The position numbers and the translations under genes are program-made. DNA of 64,000 nucleotides from Spinacia oleracea (Eukaryota; Streptophyta; Magnoliopsida; Caryophyllales; Amaranthaceae): NCBI RefSeq assembly GCF_020520425.1, contig NC_079489.1, positions 18,748,001-18,812,000 on the forward strand. Direction: 5' to 3'. Below, one piece after another: positions 54,360 to 64,000 of this stretch (position 1 is its first letter; each line of letters starts with the position of its first letter). The notes beneath the pieces are model-generated. The model did no database searches and was not told the origin of the DNA. It saw nothing but the letters and a program-made list of their open reading frames with translations.

Positions 54360-57033
54360 CAAGTTATTAGCATTTTATTCGATTTTATTGTTCCGGCAGG
54401 TGTGAATAAAATGATTCCAAGATCCTAAAATCATTGAAGAACTAAGCACAGTTTGTCGACTTAATCCTAAAACATCTTAGGTAAGCAAAAGCCTTTTGCT
54501 AATAGTCTAGAAACTATTCTTGGTTGATAGGTACGTCTAAGAACTTATTAGGTAAACCTATCGATTTTGCCACGACATAAAAGGACTCCTTACTTATATC
54601 GTTGAGTTTCACCAAAACTAACGTGTACTCACAATTATTTGTGTACCTTGCCCCTTTAGGACCAATAAGTAACACCTCGCTGAGCGAAAACTATTACTAC
54701 ATTGATGTAAAGGATATCCAAGCAAGTGTATATTTTGGCATGGCACCTTTTAACTCAATTTTTAAGTTTGGAACTTAAGGCTCTTACTATGTTGGTTAGA
54801 TTTTAAGTGAACTAAAATCCTTAATCATGCAACATAATCAAGCTTTTGATCTCATGCATTTTAAGACATATTTAAAACAATAAATAACTTAAAACATGCA
54901 TAAGATATTTGTGATCTAGTATGGCCCGACTTCATCTTGAAGCTTTGACTTCAAAGTCCGTCTTGAAAATCTCCGTGGGAGGCACCATTTTCTTCAAATA
55001 GGATAAGCTATAACTAATTACAACTATTTGATGGTTCGCAGACCATATTTGAATTGAAAAATAACTTTGGTACTTTAGACCAATTACATTCAAATTAATG
55101 GTACGCAGACCATATTTTCTATCCTATTTGGGCCATACTAGTCACTTCATAACCTGCAAAACAGTACATATACAATATATACCATTCACCCATTCATTAT
55201 CATGAATGGCCCACATAGCTGGTTAGTAAAACACATTATGCATCACGTAAACATTTGCAGCAATTAATCAAGGGCACCAATAATCTACCAATTATTCAGT
55301 CCTTATTAATTCTAATCAAGTTGTTTTAACCTTAAGGATTTGTAGACCTAATCAAGAGTTTATGACTAAAAAGCGCTCCCACTTAAACCAATAAATTCAT
55401 ATGCTTTACCAATTTTAAACATAAAAATGTATTTCTAGTCTAACCGGAAACATACAAATTTAATTAAAATTTAAAGCTCATATAAATTTATAATTGAATC
55501 CAAAAAGTTTAATTTAATTTCAGTCGCATTTAAATTAATTCATGATTTTAATTTTAGTAAAATAATTAGAATAAATAACATTTATTATAATTATAATATT
55601 CAAAATTAAAATCCAAGAAAATAATTTAAATTATTAATTTTAAAATTAATTAAAATTACGTGAACTGAAATTTTCAAATTAAACATTCAAAACGATCTAA
55701 TCGTAACGCAAACACCCTACGCGTAGCACGCCCATGGGCCGCACGCACACAGCCATCGCTGGCCATGCGCGCGCAGCCCATGCGCTCGTCGCATAGCTGC
55801 TGCATCCCTATCGCAAGCCTCCGCACGCATTGGTGCTCGCTGCGCGCGCCAGCGCTCATCGCACGCGGGCTATCGCTCGCAGTGCGCGCGCGACATCGCT
55901 CGCTGGGCGCGCGAGCCATCGCTCGCAGGGCGCGCGACATCGCTCGCTGGGCGCGCGACATCGCTCGTTGTGCGCGCGAGCAATGCTAGGCGCAGCGCTC
56001 GTGGCACGCGAGCTTGCGCTCGCTGCGCGCGAGGCTGCGCGCTCTTGTGCGAGGCAGCGCGCGTTGTGGCGCAGCTCGCTTGCTGCCCACACGCGACTGC
56101 CTTGGCTCGCCCTACGCCCATGCCCATTCGTCCATTGGTCGTGGCACACGACACAAGGCAGGGCTGCTGCCTTGTGCTCGTGCACTACGCCCTTGCTCAT
56201 TGCATTCGTGCCGCACGGGCGACGAGCTCCCTTGCTCGTCGTCGCATGCCCGCATTATACAACACCCCTTAAGGGTAACACGAAGCGTCCATTGCTTCGT
56301 GCGTGCAAGTTATATGAACGAATCGCATAAAATTTTAAAATTTATATTTAAAATTAATGACAAATTAATAAATAATATTAATTTCATAATTTTAGTGCGA
56401 AAAATCGAAAATTTATTATCCAATTGATTTCCGATTGTTATGGATTCAAGTCTAGGTCATAAAAATTTAAAATTTATCGTAAATTTACAATTTTTATGGT
56501 GGTTTTTAATCATAGGTTTCTAATTAAATTACAATTAATTATGAAAATCAAATTAATTCTAAATTATTCTAATTTTCAACAAATTAATCATAATTACAAA
56601 TTAGATTGCATAATTAACAAGACTAGGCATTCAAACTTGTTAAACATATGCAGTAGGTCAATCAAAAATTCAAGATTTATCAACAAGAATCGCAAATATT
56701 TAATTTAACATCTTAAATTTACGAAATTTTGCATTCGAAAAACTAAAACCTTCGAAAAGTCATAGTTAGGCTTCGAATTTGAGAATTCTGGGTTCGGCAG
56801 AAAAATATTATTTTTGTCAAAATTTTAGAATGCCTTTTACATGCGGAATTGACACAAAAATCACTCAATTCGGATGAGTAACGAAGAAACTGCCGAAAAA
56901 CTGCGTACGTATAATTAAATAAACGCAATTTGCAATTAATTAACAATTACGAAAATTAATCACCCCTTTTAATTCTTGCAAATTTGTAATATTTAACCAT
57001 GTTCATGCAATTTAGATTATGAAAATAATAAGG
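54360..57033 (-). other. Leader of element D
   Basis: On minus it matches the E leader, including the segment CAATGATTTTAGGATCTTGG near 54435-54416 and the GC-rich block (about 55690-56290). The part flanking the block is colinear with E; the block itself has different repeats. It is non-coding; the open frames on both strands reflect composition. Confidence 0.75.
55868..55985 (-). repeat. 21-23-bp GC-rich tandem repeat in the leader of D
   Basis: On plus, the core ATCGCTCG recurs at about 55872, 55895, 55918, 55939 and 55960, so the period is 23, 23, 21 and 21 bp (for example GACATCGCTCGCTGGGCGCG). It lies in the same place as the 47-49-bp repeat of E but has a different unit. Confidence 0.85.
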
Positions 57034-57047
57034 GGCTCGTGATACCA
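57034..57047 (-). other. Primer-binding site of element D
   Basis: On minus, TGGTATCACGAGCC, identical to element E, one base from the 5' LTR. Confidence 0.75.
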
Positions 57048-57048
57048 C

Positions 57049-58459
57049 TGGTAGGTTATGATACATATGACAATTCATAAATCATGCGGAAAAACCATAA
57101 AGCCAGGAAAACATATTATTTACACATAATCATTTAGCATAGATTAGATGCATACTCTTTGTTGCGTGCCTTCCCTAGCTGCGCCCGAACCGAACAAGAA
57201 CAAGTCTTTAGGACTCCAAGTGTCGTCCCTCCGTAGATAGTCCACAGCACGTCCGGATCCGCCTTAAGATTGACCAACTAGAATCGCCCTTAAGGTACTA
57301 TTATTTTCGGCACTTTATAGGCAAATGTGTGACTGAATTTTTCTCTCAAAAACTCACTTTGAATACTTTGAAACTTGTGTTATAAATTGTGAGCCCTAGC
57401 CTCATATTTATAGCGGTATGGAAAGGGAATCGAAATCCTATTCAGATACAAATTAATTAAACCTAGAATCCTACAAGAACTCTAATTTAATTAATTTATC
57501 AAATAGAATTAGGAATTTAATCATTAACCGAACTCTGCATGTTTTAGGAAACGTGCACGAACACAAACACTTGCACACACACGCACGGCAGCCACGATGG
57601 GCCCCATGCGTGCGCGCGAGCAGCAGCCCACTCAGCGCCCGCGCGCGTTGCGCGTGCTGTGCGCGCTGTGCGCGCTGCGCGCTGCGCGCAGCCTGCTGGG
57701 CCTGGCCTTGCGCTGGGCCTGGCGTGGCTGTTTGTGCGGCGCGCTTGGCTTGCTGGGCGATGGCCTGGCTTCGTGCTGGGCCTCGTCCGGCAGGCCTCGT
57801 CCGATGCTTATTCGTACGATGCGCTTCCGATTAAATTTTCCGATTCCGGAATTCATTTCCGATACGAACAATATTTAATATTTCCGATTCCGGAATTAAT
57901 TTCCGTTTCGAACAAATATTTAATATTTCCGTTTCCGGAATTATTTTCCGATTCCGGTAATATTTCCGATTCTGACAATATTTCCGTTTCCGGCAATATT
58001 TCCGATTCTGGCAATATTTCCATTTCCGATAATATTTTCCGACACGTACCATGTTTCCGTTTCCGGCAACATCTACGACTTGGATAATATTTATATTTCC
58101 GATACGATCCATATTTCCGTTTCCGGCAATATCATCGTTTCCGGAGTATTCATTCCTTGCCTGTGACGATCTTAGCTCCCACTGAAACCAAGATCCGTCG
58201 GTTCCGAATATTCATAGATGGAGTATTTAATGCTATTAAATACTTGATCCGTTTACGTACTATTTGTGTGACCCTACGGGTTCAGTCAAGAGTAAGCTGT
58301 GGATTAATATCATTAATTCCACTTGAACTGAAGCGGCCTCTAGCTAGGCATTCAGCTCACTTGATCTCACTGAATTATTAACTTGTTAATTAATACTGAA
58401 CCGCATTTATTAGACTTAACATAGAATGCATACTTGGACCAAGGGCATTATTTCCTTCA
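57049..58459 (-). repeat. 5' LTR of element D
   Basis: 1411 bp, 27 bp longer than its partner because of extra GCGCGCTGTGCGCGCT-type sequence near 57650-57690. It also has the CGGAAA array at 57835-58146. Confidence 0.92.
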
Positions 58460-58464
58460 GTGTT

Positions 58465-59205
58465 ATACTCAGCAACAGCATTGCTCACTTCCTTCTGTTT
58501 TTCAATTTGTTGAGTAATTGAAAAAACTCTATTCAGATTAGGCATAGGATCCATAGCCAAGACATTGGTGATTGTGCTATCAAAACCTCCATTCAAGCCA
58601 AGTAGAAACTTCATCATTTTGTCTTCCTCTTCAAATTCAGCCATCTTCTTCAAGAACTGACAATTACAAGCCAGCATTGCACCACAAGTACAAGTAGGAA
58701 AAGCTCTCAAAGTTTGCATTTCATCCCACAACTTCTTCGGCTTACTGTAATATGACACTATAGTCATATTTTCTTGAGTTAAATTCTCTATTTCCTTCTT
58801 TAGCTGATAGATTAATGGACCATTAGATTGTCCAAATCTTTCAGTTAATTCTTGCCATAATTCAGCAGCATTATCAATATAGCCAAAATCATCAGCTAGA
58901 TCATGATTCATAGAACTCAGAATCCAGCTTACAACCATGAAGTCAGCTCGTTTCCACTTCAAGTAATCCTTATGATTAACAGCAGGTTTAGTCAATTCAC
59001 CATTTATAAAACCTTCCTTATTCTTCGCAATCAAAGCTCTCTTAACATTTCTACTCCAGCGAACAAAATTCACACCAGAAAATGGAATTACAACTAAACT
59101 AGAAGTAGGATTATCTGAATTAGCTATGAAATAAGGATCAAAATTGTTGCTGTTACCTCCAGAATTTGTTTGAGAACCATCACTGTCATTGTTTTCAATC
59201 GCCAT
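58465..59205 (-). CDS. C gag, N-terminal part
   Basis: Starts MAIENNDSDGSQTNSGGNSN at 59205 on minus. It contains the copia gag N-terminal motif VVIPFSGVNFVRWSRNVKRA and the UBN2-type gag region (WQELTERFGQSNGPLIYQLK and FLLGLNGGFDSTITNVLA). The frame is cut after residue 247 or so (AEYNT) by element D at 58459 and continues at 48074. The last residues of the open frame past that point come from D's LTR. Confidence 0.88.
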
Positions 59206-59392
59206 TTGCAGTAATCAACACCAGCAATAATCCTTTCAATCGATTTTTGTGCAAGAAATTTCGCAATCGCAAGAAATTTCGCAACAGAAATTCAGCAATT
59301 CTCTAATATCAAACACTTTCAGTTTAGGAAATCAGGATCAAAGAATACAATTCTCGAATTTTAGAGAAACCTCAACCTCTTAACAGAGATTA

Positions 59393-59405
59393 GGCTCTGA
59401 TACCA
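59393..59405 (-). other. Primer-binding site of element C
   Basis: On minus, TGGTATCAGAGCC directly abuts the 5' LTR: a perfect initiator-Met tRNA type site. Confidence 0.85.
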
Positions 59406-59597
59406 TGAAGAAACTGAAAGAATTTAGAGAAGCAAAGCAGAGAGAATTTCGCATTAAGATTGAACAGAAAGAATTGCTTAAGCTTCAAGCAATACAAGAG
59501 GGTATAAATACTAGTCAGTAAAGGACTTCTAACTAACTGATAACAGAATTCAGTTAGAGTATATATTAAAATAATAATATAAAAGCTATTTCCTATA
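59406..59597 (-). repeat. 5' LTR of element C
   Basis: 192 bp, one visible difference from the 3' LTR (GAACAG against GAACAT near 59464). Confidence 0.92.
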
Positions 59598-59602
59598 TTC
59601 AC

Positions 59603-60180
59603 CAATCTAACACACTCTCTCTAGATCAAAAGCCTTATAGTTTTACGGCAATAACTTTAGGTCATCAACAATATCAAGCAAAAATAAAAGATTTTGATTT
59701 ATGAATAATTATGGCCATAATCACCCTTCATCTTTATTGGTTCAATTTTATAACGATATATTTTTCTCTATCACACGAAAGGATGAGTTAGGTTAGTATT
59801 GTGTCGGTAAACAGTGTAATTGAAATAACTGTGATTTGTGAATGATGCAAATAACAATTAATTCGGTAAAGAGAAAAAAAAAGATGAAATAAATAAATAA
59901 AAATAAATAAATTTTAGATGAATATTTCAAAAGTACTTATTTATGTTTATACAATGTGATTTATATTTTCTTCGTTTCATCAATGACAGATCGAATTGTA
60001 ACCACCGTAAACAATCGATGATATCATACTTTGTTTTATTTACTCAAAAAGAAAGTTGTAAAAATGTGTTTTACTTGAAAAAAGACAACACTCCAAAATT
60101 CTAAAAATCCAACGCAACTCCCTCGATATCTTCTCTGATTTAGCATTAGCATTAGCATCGTCAGACATCAGGTGGTGAAG
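59603..60180 (+). promoter_or_regulatory. Intergenic DNA, promoter and 5' UTR region of the HAD hydrolase gene
   Basis: AT-rich. No gene and no element end was found. The last part (about 60100-60180) is probably 5' UTR. A TATA box cannot be chosen with confidence. Confidence 0.4.
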
Positions 60181-63100
60181 ATGGTGCCCAGATGTGCCGT
60201 TTCAGCGAATGATGTTCAGTTCTTCTCTGGTATTCAACACCTTGCTGAAACTCATCGTTTCAAGGTCCAAACTCCTTCATTTTCAACTAATTATTTTGCT
60301 AATCTGTAATTCTAACTACTAATCTCACTGTTCTTTTCACTTCCTTTTTCCCAGAATTAATTTTGATCAATCTCTATTTATGTTTATGTTTATGTGGGTT
60401 GATTACATTATGTCTCTGTTAATCGGACATCATTATTCAGCTTAATTTTGATAATCTGAAGTATTAGTTTTTTTTATCAATCTTGATGTATAATTTTATT
60501 GGCAATTCATATTTTTTCTTTGCTAGTAGAGTATTAGTTTGTCGATTGATGAACTGATTAATAAATGTTGAAGAGTTAAAAAGTAATGGATTTATTTTTA
60601 TTCATTCTGTTTAATAATGTACTAGAGTTGTTAATTGTGTTGGGAGTTTGTTCCTCCAAAAAAGGAATGCTTCAAAAGAATGAAAACCCAATTGTCCCAC
60701 ATTGATAAAAAACCCACATACTACCTTCTTTATATATTGCACTACCCTTTAATCATTTGTTTAAGAGTGCTTGAGAGTGGCATGGGTGGTCACAACACAC
60801 ACGCGCGCGCCGGGCCGGGCTCGGGCGAGGGCCGTGGGCCTTGGTACTTGGTACTTGGCGAATGCGGTTCGCGGGCGTGGGGTGGGTTTTGTGGACCGGG
60901 TTATTCTTTTTGGTCAAGGGCAGTTTGATTAAGTCAGGAGACTTAATCAACCCACTAACTCTGGAAACTGCTCCATTAACCCCACTAGCCGTTTTATGAC
61001 TGTTGGAGTTCCCCATTACTCCGGTAACTGCTCCACTAGCCGTTTATGGCTGTTACAGTTTCCCAAAAACTCTCTATAAATTCATCATCTTTTTCCACAG
61101 AAAACACACAGAAAATTTAGTTCTTCTCCTCTTCTCCGAAATAAAAACACAAAACCTCCATTGTTCTGGGCATTGCTTAAGGGTGTTCTCAATCTAGTTC
61201 TTCGTCGTACACCGAAGGATTGGAGTCGTGTATCCCTGGGGGTCGGTTGCTACGAGTCCGCGTGTACTTAGCGGGGCAAATTCGACTTTAGGGCAGTGAT
61301 TGGTGTCACGCCACGACATTGTTACAGATAAGCTTGTTCTAATTATTGTTCTTATTAGTCATAGTTCCTACAAATTGCTGCATCATGTGATTGTTTATTG
61401 CAATATACAGAATAAATGATACTCAATCCGACCGAATTAGGTTGTGACATTACTAGTTCAAATTATGCTATCAACATGACTACTAATTCCGGACAAAGGG
61501 AGTAGATTGAAACTACCATTGTGCATTCTTCATTTTCTAGTTTGGGATGAATGGCTATGGAGCCAAAGATTCATTTGTTCTTTTGGTTGCGGATGTAATG
61601 GACTAAATCAAAATGGCTCTTAAAACCTCTTCGCTTCCTTTCCATGAAGTAGAAGATGGTCGTCCCGTTATCGCTTTTGGGTCAATTGGAAACAATCTCT
61701 CTGCAATTGCAGGGGTAAGGTTGCGTACGTCCGACCCCCCTTACCCCGCTTCTCGCGGGAGCCTCTTTGAGGCAATGGGGTAATGATAATGATAATGATA
61801 ATGATGGATGAATGGCTTGTGTAGTTGCATAATTTGCATTTCATGATTTTAGTTTCTCATCTCACTCACCCCTAATGCCCAAATTTGTAGACCTTTACTG
61901 TCATTTTCTAGCTCCCCCTGTGAGTTTTCCTCGCCTGTGAGTACTGTTTGTGCAGCGTAGAACTTGGTCACATCCATGAGCATGAGCCAAGATGATTACT
62001 AGTTTGCTATTGTCGTGTTTCTATCGCTTTTATTTTTCTTACTTAACATTACGAGTTTATGACTTCCAGGTGAAGAAAATAATTCCTTGTTGAAAATAGA
62101 ATATAAGTTTCCACTCTTCTCCGGAAAAATATTTATGGGTCTTACAATAACTGTTTTTGAAAATATTTATGGCCATTATTGGTCTTACATGTCTTACTGG
62201 GTAAGGCTGTGTCCATCTGAACTTTCCCCAACCCTACTTCTAAGTGATGTTCTTACTGTCTTATACCACTATTCTCAAATGTCACAACAAGACAGTCATT
62301 TTGCAATACAACCAGTTTGGGTGTTTATGGAATCAAGGTTTTAATACAGAGTAATTTGTAGTATGGAATTAATTGGAAAGGGATGAAAATTGCTGAAGCT
62401 GACCATTACCAATTTATGTAGCACTATGTTTATTTGATAGCTTATGTAAACTATGCTCGATGGTAAGTTGGTATGCACGAAATTGAGAAAATAATTTTGA
62501 TGCATGTTTTTTGTTGATGTGCTGACAGGCATGGTTTCTAGATCAGTTCGGAGTTCTTCATGATGGGAAAAGGCCATACCCAGGTGCTATTTCAACATGT
62601 ATGTTTACCACATTTTAAGTATTTGGTAAGCAAGTTTGTTGATATATGTATTTGTTCTAGTTAACTTGGTAGTGTCTTTGATACTCAGAAACTTTTGTTT
62701 GGCAACAGTGGAAACCCTAGCAAAAACTGGGACTAAGATGGTGATTATAAGTAACTCCTCAAGACGAGCATCTGTAACAACCGAGAAAATGAGAAATTTG
62801 GGATTTGATCCTTCTCTCTTTTTAGGCTCTATCACCAGTGGGGAATTGACGCATCAATACCTTGAAAGGTTGAGTTTCTTACTGTTTTATAAAGACCATA
62901 TCATACAACATTAGACCAGGCAAGAGATTGATGCCGTTAAAGAATTTGCACGTAGAAGATGAGGAGCTCATCATTGCACTTATGATATTTGTTACACTTT
63001 TTACCCATTAGCACCAAGGAGTATGGCTGCCACAGGGACATGATTTATGCTTCATACCTGCAGCCTAACAGCCTTGCATATAGAATATCATTGAAGCTAT

Positions 63101-63759
63101 TTGTATAGGCATGCCCTCAACTACTTATGTAGCGAATATGATATGGCAAACTTGTTCATGGAAGTTTATGTTACAAGAAGTAACTATGGGATATTATATG
63201 CGAATCATAAATTTTGTTGGTATACACGAAGCATTATTTTACACATGTATAACATGGTGGCTGAGGCATAGAAGCTTTGATGTTGCTTTGTCAATTTTGT
63301 AAAAATCCTCTCGCGGAATAAAAAATGAGAAGGGTTTCTTTGTATGCTGGTATACTCGTAAATTTTCAAATTTACTGTCTGGATAAACAAAGCTACTTAT
63401 GCTCTTTTTTTACGCCTGGTGTTGTGCTTCTGGGTACCCGGATTTCTTGAGCAGATGTACTAAGATGCACACGTCATAAATGCATGCACTTCGACTATTT
63501 CCTGCTTTAGGTGTCTTCTGAATATTTTATCTCTTCAATTTTTTTCTTTTAAAATGGGTTATTTAGGATTGCATTCATTTCCTAATGGTTGTATTGCTTT
63601 TATACTCTTACCATTATGATAGTGCTCTGAAATGTAAACTCTTGCTTGAAATTACGCTTCTTTGTCACTGTGGACAGGCGAGATGATGCTTGGTTTGCAG
63701 CACTCGGAAGGTCATGCATCCACTTGACCTGGAGTGACAGGGGTGCCATATCTCTTGAT
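60181..63759 (+). CDS. HAD-superfamily hydrolase (class IIA type), first four exons, partial
   Basis: Exons 60181-60264, 62529-62598, 62709-62868 and 63678-63759 join in phase into 132 residues; all introns have GT...AG ends. HAD motif I is LDQFGVLHDG (Asp at about residue 33, the nucleophile in active HADs). Motif II is VIISNSSRRAS (Ser at about 66). ITSGELTHQYLERRDDAWFA and IHLTWSDRGAISLD follow, leading to the cap region. I recognise this as the plant homologue of the hypothetical HAD-IIA subfamily (Arabidopsis At5g10460-like). The substrate is unknown; the fold suggests a phosphatase. The rest of the gene, with motifs III and IV, lies beyond 64000. Intron 1 is 2.26 kb and contains three mobile elements. 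No damage is visible. Confidence 0.88.
60638..61372 (+). mobile_element. Solo LTR in intron 1 of the HAD gene
   Basis: 735 bp from TGTTGGGAGTTTGTTCC to CATAGTTCCTACA, flanked by AATTG at 60633-60637 and 61373-61377. It has TG...CA ends, a TATA box (TATAAA at 61075-61080) and a GC-rich block (60795-60870), but no internal region. Such single LTRs arise by recombination between the two LTRs of an element. The strand is given from the TATA box direction. Confidence 0.85.
61422..61502. mobile_element. Short Stowaway-like MITE remnant
   Basis: 81 bp between TA dinucleotides (61420-61421 and 61503-61504). The start CTCAATCCGACCGAATTAG resembles the reverse complement of the end, CTCCCTTTGTCCGGAATTAG. 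Degenerate and probably internally deleted. Confidence 0.5.
61557..61805 (+). mobile_element. SINE-like retroposon with 12-bp target duplication
   Basis: The direct repeats GGATGAATGGCT at 61545-61556 and 61806-61817 bound a 249-bp segment that ends in a GATAAT repeat tail. The body has CAATCTCTCTGCAATTGCAG, GGGTAAGGTTGCGTACGTCC and GGGAGCCTCTTTGAGGCAAT, motifs I associate with widespread plant SINEs of the Au type. I could not identify clear tRNA-like A and B boxes, so the 5' part may be altered or chimeric. Confidence 0.7.
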
Positions 63760-64000
63760 GTATGTTGCATATTTGATCGCCTGTTCCAGTTTCCCCTCCC
63801 TTCCTTTATAATTGAAAGGCCAGGTTGTAATTTCATATAATTACAGAAAATTGGATTGGAGCATTACTTATTTTCTTCCTGTTCACAGAAATATAATTTC
63901 CTCTTCTTGTCTTCTTTTTGAAATGCTTCTGGTTGAATGGATTCATAATGTTACTGAGGAACAATAATACTAGTGTTATTTTTTTCTTCTTATTCTGCAT
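63760..64000 (+). other. Intron 4 of the HAD gene, running off the window
   Basis: Begins GTATGTTGC after exon 4. No acceptor that continues the protein is visible before the window ends. Confidence 0.6.

Larger units (their letters stand above)
48075..58459 (-). mobile_element. Element D: decayed, non-autonomous copia relative of E, inside C gag
   Basis: LTRs 48075-49458 (3') and 57049-58459 (5'), with GTGTT at 48070-48074 and 58460-58464. In element orientation they start TGAAGGAAATAATGCCCTTG and end ATAACCTACCA. The LTRs, leader (54360-57048) and 3' region (49459-50230) match element E, but the 4.1 kb between has no intact pol; only a short reverse-transcriptase remnant is readable. The two LTRs differ by one 27-bp length change and, by eye, one substitution, so the insertion is young although the coding part is old wreckage. 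It must have been copied by enzymes from another element. Confidence 0.92.
34453..59597 (-). mobile_element. Element C: Ty1/copia LTR retrotransposon, interrupted by elements B and D
   Basis: Two 192-bp LTRs (34453-34644 and 59406-59597) differ at one position by eye. Direct repeats TTCAC at 34448-34452 and 59598-59602 flank them. In element orientation the LTR runs from TATAGGAAATAG to GTTTCTTCA, so it has TA...CA ends instead of TG...CA. Without B and D the element is about 5.2 kb, normal for copia. Order on minus: LTR, primer-binding site, gag, protease, integrase, reverse transcriptase, RNase H, polypurine tract, LTR. The reading frame has lesions in addition to the two insertions, so it is dead. 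Confidence 0.93.

Overview
This window is plant nuclear DNA: genes interrupted by introns with GT...AG borders, a chloroplast-type precursor gene, and over 70 percent transposable-element sequence in nested layers. The three host genes are typical of flowering plants. The LTR families look to me like those of Amaranthaceae such as spinach or its relatives, but that is an impression from memory and not a result.

Layout. 1-3240: 3' end of a SAC9-type phosphoinositide phosphatase gene (plus strand, last three exons seen). 3241-8088: AT-rich intergenic DNA with small inverted-repeat elements, the clearest a Stowaway-type MITE at 7578-8006. 8089-30827: nest 1. A Mutator-like element without transposase (F; 9-bp target duplication TATAATTAA) holds a gag-only LTR retrotransposon (A; 8459-28636; duplication TAAAA), which in turn holds a Ty1/copia element (E; 14789-25325; duplication ATTCC). 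31097-33879: a two-exon gene for a small, probably plastid-targeted, single-membrane-span protein; its intron carries four small elements. 34453-59597: nest 2. A minus-strand Ty1/copia element (C; duplication TTCAC; unusual TA...CA ends) holds a second gag-only element in its integrase region (B; 37464-47001; duplication ATAAC) and a decayed copia relative of E in its gag (D; 48075-58459; duplication GTGTT). 60181-64000: first four exons of a HAD-family hydrolase gene (plus strand, runs off the window), whose first intron holds a solo LTR, a MITE remnant and a SINE-like element.

The two nests mirror each other. A and B are one family and E and D another, with A and E on plus and B and D on minus, flanking the small plastid-protein gene. 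After removing insertions the element lengths are sensible: F about 2.56 kb, A about 9.64 kb, B 9.54 kb, C about 5.21 kb, E 10.54 kb and D 10.39 kb.

The most promising unfamiliar item is the A/B family. It has LTRs of about 3 kb, no pol, a gag broken by a different lesion in each copy, and upstream of gag an intact, nearly invariant 214-residue acidic-tailed ORF that I do not recognise. Each ORF follows a conserved splice-acceptor-like sequence. Directly after gag sits a small protease relic that marks where an autonomous Ty3/gypsy-like parent was cut. All element boundaries were read by eye from LTR or inverted-repeat ends and matching target duplications.
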